Source: Blautia schinkii (GTDB lineage Bacteria; Bacillota; Clostridia; Lachnospirales; Lachnospiraceae). Taken from it: a DNA stretch of 64,000 bases. Positions 7,280 through 15,231 of the stretch are shown here, one piece after another; positions within the stretch are counted from its first letter, which is position 1; each line of letters starts with the position of its first letter. The stretch lies in assembly GCF_013304825.1 (NCBI RefSeq), contig NZ_JAAWUO010000001.1, forward strand, positions 1 to 64,000, given 5' to 3'. The notes beneath the pieces were generated by a model. It had not been told where the DNA came from. It searched no databases and was given only the letters and a program-made list of their open reading frames with translations. The translations under genes and the position numbers were made by a program.

Positions 7280-7501
7280 TTACATTCCTCTTAGCCGGAG
7301 CATCAGCTCCCGCTTTAGGGTATCTAAATCCATTTCTTTAATATGTGGAGCAATGCTTTCCAGAATCGCTCCTTCTTGAATCAATCTGCGTGTTCTGGCA
7401 TTACGTTCCTTTTTACGGTTTCTTGCTTCGATTTCTTCCAGTCTGTGTTTTGCCTGTAAAAGCACTTTTTCTTCTGGTGTCATAATTCTTTTATTTGCCA
7501 T
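7280..7501 (-). CDS. DUF3847 family small protein
   Basis: A 73-residue, highly charged helical protein from ATG 7501. The ribosome site and the bases around the start (AGGAGGTGCCAGATATGGCA) are the same as those of the relaxase gene. NARTRRLIQEGAILESIAPHIKEMDLDTLKREL matches DUF3847, small proteins usually encoded beside MobA/MobL relaxases. A role as relaxosome accessory or regulator is inferred from this linkage. It ends just before oriT. Confidence 0.75.
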   Translation of the reverse strand: MANKRIMTPEEKVLLQAKHRLEEIEARNRKKERNARTRRLIQEGAILESIAPHIKEMDLDTLKRELMLRLRGM

Positions 7502-7580
7502 ATCTGGCACCTCCTTTTTATGCCCGTATCCGGGCGATTTAGTTTTAAAATCTTGTGGTTTAGTACTATAGTTTTAGATA

Positions 7581-7638
7581 ACTGACAGTGGCATGTCTCT
7601 GGTGATAAATAAGAAAAGAAAGTAGTACTACTGTCAGT
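7581..7638. repeat. Widely spaced inverted repeat upstream of DUF3847
   Basis: ACTGACAGT (7581-7589) and ACTGTCAGT (7630-7638) are perfect inverted 9-mers 40 bases apart, between the DnaC-like gene and DUF3847. A small GCCCG/CGGGC hairpin lies at about 7522-7535. They may be a regulator site or part of a replication origin. No gene is seen in 7502-7670. Confidence 0.4.
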
Positions 7639-7670
7639 GAAAAATAGTTATTGTGCGATGCTGCTTTGTT

Positions 7671-8528
7671 TCAACTCTGGTTTGAAGTGTGATTATCTAA
7701 CAGAATTTTTTTCGTTTTTTTTAAATTAGCTGTTGCATTGTCCTGACGGATATTCCGGTTATTGATACGGATGGGAACACATCTCTCCAGAATCCGGTCA
7801 TAAATTCGCTTGTGTGCGATATCAGCGGCGTTATTCAGCTCTGATAAAGTGAGATTGGTTGTTATGATCAGGGGCTTTTTACTGCGGTAACGGCTGTCAA
7901 TCACATTGAATACCTGTTCCAGTGCAAAGTCAGAGTTCCGTTCAATTCCGAGGTCATCAATGATCAGAAGGCTGTAGCGGTTTAAGCTGTGGATGAACTG
8001 ATTCCTGTCTTCAAAATGCATTCCGGTAAGGGTATTCAGAATCCGGGAAAAGTTGGTCATCAGTACCGGGACGCCTTTTTCCAGAAGGGCATTGGCAATG
8101 CAGCCTGCAAAGAAAGATTTTCCAGTACCGACATCGCCCCAGATGAGAAGTCCGGAAGCGTTTGCTTTCATCTCTTCCCAGTTACTTACATAATTGTGTG
8201 CAAGTTTCATTTCCGGATTGCTGCCGTTATCTTTGGCAAAGGTGTAGTCATAAAGTGATTTGTCCTGTAAGCCGCTGGTTTTGAGATGCTCTATTTCCAT
8301 TTGCTTTTCATGAAGTTTTCTCTGGGCTTCCTCCTGTTCAAAGATCTCCTGCTGGCACTTACAGCGGATGGAAGGAATAAGAACCTTTCCCTGTAATTCA
8401 TGCCTGCACTGTCTTGGCGTATTGCATTTGGAACAGTAGATCAGGTGATTTGTTTCGTTAAAATATTCATCAGACTGAAGCTCTCTGTTTGGTGTGATAG
8501 CTGTTGGTTTTTCTGTAAATGTTGTCAT
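7671..8528 (-). CDS. DnaC-like helicase loader (AAA+ ATPase)
   Basis: A 285-residue protein. The N-terminus has a CxxC...CxC zinc-binding pattern (YCSKCNTPRQC, later RCKCQQ), followed by an AAA+ core: Walker A GDVGTGKS (131-138), Walker B LLIIDDLG (187-194), sensor 1 PLIITTNLT, and a final arginine-rich region (KRIYDRILERC). This is the DnaC/DnaI-type loader layout. The gene overlaps the repA-like gene by 4 bases, so the two are translated together. The loader would bring the host replicative helicase to the element's origin. Confidence 0.85.
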   Translation of the reverse strand: MTTFTEKPTAITPNRELQSDEYFNETNHLIYCSKCNTPRQCRHELQGKVLIPSIRCKCQQEIFEQEEAQRKLHEKQMEIEHLKTSGLQDKSLYDYTFAKDNGSNPEMKLAHNYVSNWEEMKANASGLLIWGDVGTGKSFFAGCIANALLEKGVPVLMTNFSRILNTLTGMHFEDRNQFIHSLNRYSLLIIDDLGIERNSDFALEQVFNVIDSRYRSKKPLIITTNLTLSELNNAADIAHKRIYDRILERCVPIRINNRNIRQDNATANLKKTKKILLDNHTSNQS

Positions 8529-9241
8529 AATGTTTCGTATTCCTCACTTTCATAATTTCGTTGCCGGGAAACAGGATGATCCTGTCTTGCCCAACGGATG
8601 ATGGTAGCTGCATGGTTTTGGTATTGCTTTCCGGTAGAAGCCATATAACCGGATAAGCGTTCCATATAGTCCTGCCAGTCAGGGATTGTCTGCCGGATAT
8701 TTTCCAGCTCCGTCTCTGACAGAAAAACATTTTGAAATGTTCCATAGGGTGAGCGTGGCTCTTTACTCCCTCTTATTGTTAAATGGTTCTTTTTTATCTC
8801 TTTCTTATTACTGGACAGTTTTCTGTCTGTATCAGGGAAAGAATCCTGTCTGTCAATAGGACAGTTTTCTGTCTGTCTTGAGGAAAGAATTCTGTCTGTA
8901 TTGCTGAGGGTTTCTTTCGGGATTTTTACATAGATCCGATTAGGGTGTCCGGGTCCCTGCCGTTTTCGGAAGATAAGCTCTTGTTTTTCCAGTACTGCCA
9001 GAGCAGTTTTCACCGTCATCTGGCTTTTGTGGAGAACTTCTGCCAGTGCTTCAATCGTAAAGTAGAGGAACACATGACCATTTGTATCTGACCAGCCCTC
9101 ATTTTTCTGGGAAAGCCTTGCACGGTCGAGCAGGATCATATAAAGCATTTTGGCAGTTTCGTTTATTTCCATGTCCAGAAGAAAACGGGGAAACATCATA
9201 TAAGATGGCAGGCTTGTGTCTGCTGTCAGAAAGTCCGTCAT
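8525..9241 (-). CDS. Replication initiator protein A (RepA_N family)
   Basis: A 238-residue protein from ATG 9241 (GGAGGTG 6 bases upstream), rather than the longer frame from 9259. Residues 1-95 (SLPSYMMFPRFLLDMEINETAKMLYMILLDRARLS, then a winged-helix FTIEALAEVLHKSQMTVKTALAVLEKQELI) are the RepA_N initiator domain found on Firmicute plasmids and on IMEs. A low-complexity DRxxS-rich linker and a C-terminal helical domain, likely for loader contact, follow. Initiators of this family often bind repeats inside their own gene; the repeated ACTGACAGTTTTCTGTCTG-like stretches in the linker coding region (about 8810-8910) fit that. The element can probably replicate after excision. Confidence 0.85.
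   Translation of the reverse strand: MTDFLTADTSLPSYMMFPRFLLDMEINETAKMLYMILLDRARLSQKNEGWSDTNGHVFLYFTIEALAEVLHKSQMTVKTALAVLEKQELIFRKRQGPGHPNRIYVKIPKETLSNTDRILSSRQTENCPIDRQDSFPDTDRKLSSNKKEIKKNHLTIRGSKEPRSPYGTFQNVFLSETELENIRQTIPDWQDYMERLSGYMASTGKQYQNHAATIIRWARQDHPVSRQRNYESEEYETL
8810..8910. repeat. Repeated motifs inside the repA-like gene, candidate iterons/origin
   Basis: GACAGTTTTCTGTCTG occurs at about 8814-8829 and again at about 8870-8885, and related pieces GAATCCTGTCTGT and GAATTCTGTCTGT lie between and after them. On the protein level they encode the repeated DRxxS/DRKLSS linker. RepA_N initiators commonly bind repeats in the middle of their own gene, which acts as the origin. This is the best origin candidate in the element, inferred from repeats and family behaviour. 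Confidence 0.5.
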
Positions 9242-9265
9242 GTGTTCACCTCCAATCACAATGGT

Positions 9266-9649
9266 TTATTCTCCAAGAAAATCCCAGTCTATATCACGAT
9301 CCGGCTGTTCTTTTTCAGGAGCTGGAAAGGGCATCCTGATGGGGGATTCCCTTTCCAACATGCCTGCAGTCAGCCCGGACAGAAAAATCGGCAATGACTG
9401 TTTCAGGCTGTGTTCTACTGCTTCTACAATCTGTTTCACAAAAAGTTCTTCCCGTTCCCTTGTTTCCAGATAGGGATCAGCCTGAGTGCGGTAGTAGCGG
9501 TCAAAATAATCGACCAGTGCAAGGGAGATTACCTGGCTGTAAGATTTAAAATTCTGTCTGTCCATCGTCTGTAAATATTCCCAGGCTCTCCGCTGCTGGT
9601 CTTTGTCCAGATTAAATCGCAGGTTTGTGTTGCGGATATGGTTCTGCAT
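9266..9649 (-). CDS. ParR-like centromere-binding protein
   Basis: A 127-residue protein lying 3 bases after the parM-like gene. The N-terminal part (NTNLRFNLDKDQQRRAWEYLQTM, then YSQVISLALVDYFDRYY) has the strand-helix-helix form of ParR ribbon-helix-helix DNA-binding proteins; the C-terminal part is a helix plus an acidic tail ending DWDFLGE, suited to contact ParM filaments. The position next to ParM supports a type II partition pair. The centromere would be expected near the parM promoter (10571-10700), where no clear tandem repeats were found. Confidence 0.65.
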   Translation of the reverse strand: MQNHIRNTNLRFNLDKDQQRRAWEYLQTMDRQNFKSYSQVISLALVDYFDRYYRTQADPYLETREREELFVKQIVEAVEHSLKQSLPIFLSGLTAGMLERESPIRMPFPAPEKEQPDRDIDWDFLGE

Positions 9650-9652
9650 GGC

Positions 9653-10570
9653 TTATCCCCTCCTTTTCAGGCTCATATAAGCCAGAGATTCATAACCTTT
9701 GGCAGTGGCACAGATATCATCAAGGATGGTAACTCGTGATTTGTCATACGCTCCAAAGTTACGGATCAGGCATCCACCGCCTCCGACCACATACAGGCGC
9801 ATCAGGCCAGGATTGTATTCATATTTGCGGAGCGTGGCAAAAATATCTGTGACATACTGTCTGGCAACAGCAGTAATACAATCCAGATAAGACGCTGAAA
9901 TGTCAGCGGTTCCAAACCGCAGAATCTGCTCTACGGTAGATTCTTCAATCTTTACTCCGAAGTTGTCCAGAACAGCGTTTTTAGCGGCAATCATGCATTG
10001 GTTTACGCCAAACTTTTCTGTCCAGCACCGGCTTTCCTGTGCTTTCTTATTATTGATATACAGAATGTTCATGGTTCCGTTGCCGATATCTGCAAGAAGA
10101 TTTGTCCCCTTGAAATCTCCAAGTCGGTTTACGATAGCCGGATATCCCTGCGGGTAAAGGCTGCATCCCACAAAACGGAGATGATACTCTTTGCTGTTAA
10201 ATCGGTAATGGACTTCTGGATTCTGGAGCAGATAGGAACGGAAATCTTCTCTCTGGTTTCTGATCCATGTCAGAGGAAGCCCGGCAGCCAGATGAACGTC
10301 TGCTTCACGGATGGAAAAGACATTCAGTTCCCTTGCAATCGCCATGAGAGTTAGAAGATAATATTCTTCGTCCATAGCTTTATCTGGGATAAATTCTTTG
10401 TGTCCTTCGCCAATCCGGTAGTAAATGCCGTTATATTCCAGAATATTCCCGGTGAAGATGGGTTCTGTTTCATAGGCTTTGATTCCGGTTGGTGTGACGG
10501 TATTTGCTGTTTTCATGTTGCCGTAGCCGTGATCTACAGCAATGATTTTTGTGTTTCTGAGTTCTCGCAT
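9653..10570 (-). CDS. parM: ParM/StbA-type actin-like segregation ATPase
   Basis: A 305-residue protein from ATG 10570, chosen for the GGAGGTG 7 bases upstream; the longer open frame upstream lacks a ribosome site. Actin-fold motifs are visible: phosphate 1 IIAVDHGYGNMKTAN near the start, phosphate 2 LLADIGNGTMNILYI in the middle and the adenosine motif VVGGGGCLI near the end. ParM filaments push sister plasmids apart. Its presence in an integrated element means the excised circle is probably maintained as a low-copy plasmid, or that the element derives from one. It heads the minus-strand operon. Confidence 0.85.
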   Translation of the reverse strand: MRELRNTKIIAVDHGYGNMKTANTVTPTGIKAYETEPIFTGNILEYNGIYYRIGEGHKEFIPDKAMDEEYYLLTLMAIARELNVFSIREADVHLAAGLPLTWIRNQREDFRSYLLQNPEVHYRFNSKEYHLRFVGCSLYPQGYPAIVNRLGDFKGTNLLADIGNGTMNILYINNKKAQESRCWTEKFGVNQCMIAAKNAVLDNFGVKIEESTVEQILRFGTADISASYLDCITAVARQYVTDIFATLRKYEYNPGLMRLYVVGGGGCLIRNFGAYDKSRVTILDDICATAKGYESLAYMSLKRRG

Positions 10571-10912
10571 AAAAAACACCTCCATTTTCGTATTGATTAA
10601 TTCAGCAGGCTGTACCGGTGTGGTACTGCTTTGCTGTGAGATAAGCATACGAAAGTTGGAGGAAAAAGACATTGAGGGAAAATTGAGTTGGAATTGAAAA
10701 ATAGGATATAATTTTGTAAAATAGAGCAATTTCTTTAGTTTTTTATAGCCCTGCATTTTTTTGTTATAAACGTTCATTAAATGTTGACATGTTATTATAT
10801 AAATAGTAAAATTATACAATAAAATGTGGAAAGTTGGATGGAATTTATTGAATTATAATAAAACTAATCGTACTTAACTGGCGGCTTATGTATTTGTAGA
10901 ACTTAGAATAAT

Positions 10913-10990
10913 AGAAAATTTAAAATATTATCAATTTTTACAGCTGTTGCAATGCTTTCAGTAGGAACAACAGTTTTTGCAAGTCCTTAA
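10913..10990 (+). pseudogene. Relic of a secreted peptide gene (signal peptide only)
   Basis: The frame reads RKFKILSIFTAVAMLSVGTTVFASP then stop. This is a textbook signal peptide with a VFASP cleavage region, but there is no start codon (AAT-AGA where ATG-AGA would be expected) and the mature part is missing. A 9-bp hairpin spans its stop codon. It is probably the remains of a small secreted peptide gene. Confidence 0.5.
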
Positions 10991-10998
10991 CTGTTGTT
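10966..10998 (+). terminator. Hairpin at the end of the signal-peptide relic
   Basis: AACAACAGT and ACTGTTGTT pair perfectly around a 15-base loop, followed by TGATAAGG rather than a T-run. It is a weak terminator or attenuator candidate ahead of the ABC genes. Confidence 0.35.
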
Positions 10999-11107
10999 TG
11001 ATAAGGAGTGTAGTTTTATACAAATAGTGATATTATTGCAAAAAACTAGGATTTTATAAAAATAAAAAAATCAAGTCTATAGCTGTTTGAAGTGAGGAGA
11101 AAAGCGT

Positions 11108-11863
11108 ATGAGAAATGTGTTGGCAACGGACATAAAAAACAATATTCGAAGCATTCGCTTTATTTTGGGGATTTTTCTAATCGTTTCGGCTACCCTGATG
11201 TCTGAGCATGAGATGTTGCAGAAGATCATAAATGCAGGCGGATCTGCAGAAGGACCAGGCTGGTTCGTAGCATACACCTATTGTATGAACAGCGTTAATA
11301 TGCTTCTGTTTGTTCCCATTGCCGTTGCTTTTGCGGGTGGAGAGAATACGGAGGCTGAGCTGCACAGTCGTTTTTTTCTGTTCAGTTATATCCGTTCAGG
11401 GAGAAAACAGTATCTCGTAGGAAAAGCAGCAGGATTGTTGGTCTCCGGAGGTTTGACAGCTTTTTTAGCCATGGTGTTCCTTCTTGTAATCTGTATACTG
11501 AGGTTCGGTCAGTATCCTTCTCTGATTGACGGAAATTATGAGATGGCAGTGCTTGTGGGCAGAACGGCGGTAAGCTTTCTGAGATTGTTTTTAAATGGCG
11601 CTTTTTGGGCGCTAATTGGCGGTACGTCGGCTGTCATAACAAAAAATCGCTATATGTCCTATGCCGTTCCTTTTATTCTTTATTATGTCCTGACCGTATT
11701 TCAGGAGCGTTACTATCAAAAAGCATTCTTTCTGAGTCCCCGCTATTGGGCGGCGTCTATTTACTACAATGATATCTTCTGCATTGCTATATTAGCGGTT
11801 GGAAGTTTTTTAACGGCACTGATCTTTATGTGCGCAATAGAAAGAAGGTTGCGGTATGCGTGA
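11108..11863 (+). CDS. ABC-2 type transporter permease (first subunit)
   Basis: A 251-residue membrane protein (start behind GTGAGGAGAAAAGCGT) with about six hydrophobic spans: IRFILGIFLIVSATL, LLFVPIAVAFAGG, the SGGLTAFLAMVFLLVICIL span, a span around FLRLFLNGAFWALIGG, YAVPFILYYVLTVF, and FCIAILAVGSFLTALIFM. The layout matches ABC-2 permeases of BcrB/LtnE type. It overlaps the next permease gene by 8 bases and with it and the ATPase gene forms a three-gene exporter operon. Substrate is unknown; such trios often give self-immunity to peptides or export them, and a RiPP remnant lies downstream. Confidence 0.75.
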   Translation: MRNVLATDIKNNIRSIRFILGIFLIVSATLMSEHEMLQKIINAGGSAEGPGWFVAYTYCMNSVNMLLFVPIAVAFAGGENTEAELHSRFFLFSYIRSGRKQYLVGKAAGLLVSGGLTAFLAMVFLLVICILRFGQYPSLIDGNYEMAVLVGRTAVSFLRLFLNGAFWALIGGTSAVITKNRYMSYAVPFILYYVLTVFQERYYQKAFFLSPRYWAASIYYNDIFCIAILAVGSFLTALIFMCAIERRLRYA

Positions 11864-12749
11864 TATTAAACAGGCTTTTTGGATTGCAGGCCAGAATTTC
11901 TATGGATGGAAAAAAAGTCCGAGGATCTGGATGACCTTTATTTTGGCAGCTATATTATGTCTGATGCTGTCGGATCAGATTATTTCCCATGCGATAAAAT
12001 ATGAGACAATCCTTCAGGTATTCGAGCCGTTTATTTGGACATATGGGGATGCATCCTCTGTTATGCTGTCCTCCCTGCTTTTAATCCTGCTCTTTGCGGA
12101 CATGCCATTTATCAGTCAGGCAACTCCGTATTGGCTTGTACGCACAAAACGGAAGATATGGCTTGCGGGTCAGATTATCTATGTGATCCTGGCGACTGTG
12201 ATCTATAATATTTTTTTGGCTGTGATGCTTGGAATTATGGGAGCTCCCTTTTCCTTTACGGGAAATGTGTGGAGCGAAACAGCGGCAATGTTGGGCTATG
12301 GCGGTGGGGAGAGCATAACCGTTCCTGTTTCCATAAAAACAATGGAAAGCTCAACTCCTTATATGTGCGCAGCAATAGTGTTTGGACTTGTACTTTTATA
12401 TACTCTTTTTATCGCAGTTCTCATGTTGTTTTTAAATCTGGCTGCGGGAAATATGGCAGGGGTGATCGGTGCTTTTGCAGTCAGTCTGTATGGGCTCCTG
12501 CTGAACCCAGATGTTTTCCGGAAACTGTTTCATTTTACAGAAAGTCAGGAATATAGGGCGAACGTGTTCTGCGGCTGGCTGTCTCCGTTGAACCAAGCTA
12601 CCTTTCCCATGCACAGCTTTGGTTATGATTACCTGCCAGGGATCGGGATGAGCATGTTCATATTTGCAATATTAATCATAGCGCTGATCGGCTTGTCAGC
12701 CGTCCGAATTAAGGGCTATAATTTCTCTTTTACGCAGACAAACGAATAA
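11856..12749 (+). CDS. ABC-2 type transporter permease (second subunit)
   Basis: A 297-residue membrane protein with about six spans, for example WMTFILAAILCLML, SSLLLILLFADMPFI, the span around VILATVIYNIFLAVMLGIMG, CAAIVFGLVLLYTLFIAVLM, AGVIGAFAVSLYGLLL and the closing IFAILIIALIGLSAV. It starts inside the end of the previous gene, and its stop lies 12 bases before the ATPase start. Two non-identical ABC-2 permeases with one ATPase is the usual form for exporters of peptide antibiotics or lipids in Clostridia. The substrate cannot be read from sequence. Confidence 0.75.
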   Translation: MRDIKQAFWIAGQNFYGWKKSPRIWMTFILAAILCLMLSDQIISHAIKYETILQVFEPFIWTYGDASSVMLSSLLLILLFADMPFISQATPYWLVRTKRKIWLAGQIIYVILATVIYNIFLAVMLGIMGAPFSFTGNVWSETAAMLGYGGGESITVPVSIKTMESSTPYMCAAIVFGLVLLYTLFIAVLMLFLNLAAGNMAGVIGAFAVSLYGLLLNPDVFRKLFHFTESQEYRANVFCGWLSPLNQATFPMHSFGYDYLPGIGMSMFIFAILIIALIGLSAVRIKGYNFSFTQTNE

Positions 12750-12761
12750 ATGGAGGGCAAA

Positions 12762-13403
12762 ATGGAATATGCAATCAGGTTGAAGGGACTGACAAAATCC
12801 TTTCAAAAAGAAAAAGTATTAAAGAACATTACCCATGATTTTGAAAAAGGGAAGATTCATGGGATTATGGGGTTTAACGGTTCAGGGAAAACCGTAATGT
12901 TTAAATGCATCTGTGGATTTTTACAACCTGAGAGCGGCACAGTGCTCGTAGGGGGAAAACAGATCGGGAAGGAGCTGGACTTTCCAGATTCCGTAGGCAT
13001 TATCATTGAAAACCCTGGCTTCTTTCTGGATCTCAGCGGTTTTGCGAATTTAAAGAGACTGGCGTCTCTGAAACACCGTATTTCCGATGACGATGTGAGG
13101 GCGACGATGCGTGCCCTAGGGCTTGATCCTCTGTCTAAAAAGAAGGTAGGACAGTATTCTCTTGGAATGCGTGAACGTCTTGGTATCGCACAGGCAATCA
13201 TGGAAGATCCGGAGCTTTTGATATTGGACGAGCCTTTTAATGGTCTGGACAAGCAGGGGGCAGGAGAGGTCTGCGAGCTTTTGCGGGGATTAAAGGAACG
13301 AGGGAAGACTATTCTTATCGCAGCACATAACATGCTGGAGATCGAATGGCTCTGCGATACGATCTGTGAGATGGATGCAGGTGTCCTGACGCAGATAAAA
13401 TAA
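12762..13403 (+). CDS. ABC transporter ATP-binding protein
   Basis: A 213-residue ATPase from ATG 12762, chosen because GGAGG ends 6 bases before it; ATG 12750 lacks spacing for a ribosome site. Motifs in order: Walker A GFNGSGKT, signature YSLGMRERL, Walker B LLILDEPFNGLD, and an H-loop read as AAHNM. The signature differs from the common LSGGQ form, as in other BcrA-like ATPases. It powers the two upstream permeases. A terminator at 13441-13483 closes the operon. Confidence 0.85.
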   Translation: MEYAIRLKGLTKSFQKEKVLKNITHDFEKGKIHGIMGFNGSGKTVMFKCICGFLQPESGTVLVGGKQIGKELDFPDSVGIIIENPGFFLDLSGFANLKRLASLKHRISDDDVRATMRALGLDPLSKKKVGQYSLGMRERLGIAQAIMEDPELLILDEPFNGLDKQGAGEVCELLRGLKERGKTILIAAHNMLEIEWLCDTICEMDAGVLTQIK

Positions 13404-13440
13404 AAATACGGGGGAACAAGTTATAGTTACTAGTACATAG

Positions 13441-13483
13441 AACAGACTGCCTTATACATTAAAATAAATAAGGTAGTCTGTTT
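13441..13483 (+). terminator. Terminator of the ABC exporter operon
   Basis: AACAGACTGCCTTAT pairs with ATAAGGTAGTCTGTT (one mismatch) and is followed by TCTAAAAAA. It lies 37 bases past the ATPase stop. Confidence 0.65.
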
Positions 13484-13595
13484 CTAAAAAATATACGAAA
13501 ACGTTAATAGTGTCAGGAAGGTATTTATAAGTTAAAGAGTTTATAATTGAAGTTTCGTGAAAAAGCGACAATTCTATAAGATATATGGAGGAAAA

Positions 13596-15116
13596 ATGAA
13601 AAAAAGTGTTCTAGCAATTATGGTAGGTGCGTTGTGTATTATTCTTTCCAGCTGTCAGGAAACACCAGAGGAGAGTTCGGTAGTCAGCAAAGTGGATGGG
13701 ATTAGCGAGGCGGCTGTCTGTGAACCTCTTAAAAAAGGAGAAAAGAGAGAGACAAATGTTCCAACGCATTGGAAATTTGAAGAAAAGAAAAGCAACGACC
13801 GTGTGGTTATCCAGGCAGATATTAAGTTGGGCGAACAAAGCATTGGCAATCTTCCAGTCATAGAGATGCAAAATCACGAGTTAACGCAGGAAGAACTGAA
13901 TGGATTGATTGATTATTTTACGGACGGTGAGGAACTATATATGCCACAGATGGTGACAAAGGATGCGTATCAGGAAGTGTTAGACAGGATTTCCAGCAAG
14001 GAAGGAAGTTACTTGCAATCAGCATATTCTACATCGATTGCAGGGATTCAAAACGCAACCCGAGAGGGGATGGAGCTTGCACCGGATGAAGCGTCTGCAC
14101 CGGAAAAGATGGAGATAAAATTTCAAAAAAAAACAGAGGATCACGGTGTGGAAGCGGCACGGAGTTGGATGAGTACTGAATTGGAAAACACAGATACAGA
14201 GGATTATTTTACTGCAGATGTGGGCGAGGACAGGAAGGCATATATAGAAGCAGAGCGGTATAATCAGGAAATTGACAATGACAGTAGTTTTCTCTGGATG
14301 GAGGGTTCTAATTTTATAGAAGAAGAAACAATAGAAACTGAGGAAATGCAGAGTGAGTATTACAGTAGCTTTGGCATGGATACCAACGGCTATACAGAGA
14401 AATTTCATGAACTGGCAGATGCGTATCGAAAGTGCATGGACAAGATCACCTTTACAGAGGAAGATGGAAAGGAACAGGCAGAACAAGTTTTAGAGGATTT
14501 AGGTATCGATGGAATGGGCCTTGTAGATTCTGATCGTACCGTGTGGTTCCCGAATGGCGCATGTTCAGAGCGCAATGGTCTGGGACTTGGTAGTGATGCT
14601 TTGTGGCAGGGAGATCTGGATAGAGGATTACCGGGATATCTGTATTGTTTTTCGAAAAGTGTAGAGGGTATTACTTCAGTTCCTGATGGCGTGGTTGCGG
14701 AAGAAACAGTGGATAGTTATGTGCCTCCGTTCCAGGTAGAAACAATCTCTATTCTGATAACAGAGGAAGGAATTAAATATTTTAAATGGGATGGGATATC
14801 GGAAGAAGTCTGTACGGTGACGGAAAATACAAAGCTTCTGCCTTTTGAAAAAATACAGGCAAAGCTGACAGATCAGATTTTTTATTGGTATTCCGGAAAA
14901 GGCCAGTCTGCCAACGACACTACCGCACTGGAGTATGATGTGGTAAACGCAAAATTGCAGTATACTTATACCACAGCCTATCAGGAGCCGAAACACGCAT
15001 GGTTGGTTCCAGCATGGATTTTTACTGTCAGGGAAAGTATTGGTGGAAATTCTCTACAGGAGCTTTCTTATGTGATCAATGCTTATGATGGCAGTGTGAT
15101 TGGAGAAGCATATTAG
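13596..15116 (+). CDS. Secreted lipoprotein, possibly DUF6034-like
   Basis: A 506-residue protein from ATG 13596 (ATGGAGGA site 9 bases upstream), preferred over 13557. A lipoprotein signal peptide (MKKSVLAIMVGALCIILSSC) gives lipid attachment at Cys20. The mature part is acidic and extracellular, without membrane spans. The C-terminal 80 residues (TYTTAYQEPKHAWLVPAWIFTV, VINAYDGSVIGEAY) look like the last repeat of YycH/PepSY-like folds. I would place it near DUF6034, lipoproteins often beside ABC exporters, but this is uncertain. It follows the exporter operon and is separated from it by a terminator, so it probably has its own promoter. Confidence 0.6.
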   Translation: MKKSVLAIMVGALCIILSSCQETPEESSVVSKVDGISEAAVCEPLKKGEKRETNVPTHWKFEEKKSNDRVVIQADIKLGEQSIGNLPVIEMQNHELTQEELNGLIDYFTDGEELYMPQMVTKDAYQEVLDRISSKEGSYLQSAYSTSIAGIQNATREGMELAPDEASAPEKMEIKFQKKTEDHGVEAARSWMSTELENTDTEDYFTADVGEDRKAYIEAERYNQEIDNDSSFLWMEGSNFIEEETIETEEMQSEYYSSFGMDTNGYTEKFHELADAYRKCMDKITFTEEDGKEQAEQVLEDLGIDGMGLVDSDRTVWFPNGACSERNGLGLGSDALWQGDLDRGLPGYLYCFSKSVEGITSVPDGVVAEETVDSYVPPFQVETISILITEEGIKYFKWDGISEEVCTVTENTKLLPFEKIQAKLTDQIFYWYSGKGQSANDTTALEYDVVNAKLQYTYTTAYQEPKHAWLVPAWIFTVRESIGGNSLQELSYVINAYDGSVIGEAY

Positions 15117-15231
15117 GGTTCAGCGACACTTGAATTTTTATTGACCATAGAATTACAAGGTTTATCATGAGAATAATAAATATGCGATATTTGGCTTGGA
15201 TATATAACAGGTAAGAATAGGAATAGTGCAA

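Larger units (their letters stand above)
10571..11107. other. AT-rich gap between the par operon and the ABC exporter genes
   Basis: About 540 bases without an intact gene. The right half of this gap holds a 26-residue secretion-signal relic (10913-10990) and a hairpin (10966-10998). The left part should carry the parM promoter and perhaps the ParR centromere, but no clear repeats are seen. The stretch 10700-10870 is very AT-rich. Confidence 0.5.

Noticed and set aside
10571-10819. Longer ParM from 10819
   Set aside because: The added residues are low-complexity and lack a ribosome site; ATG 10570 follows GGAGGTG and begins just before the actin-like motif.
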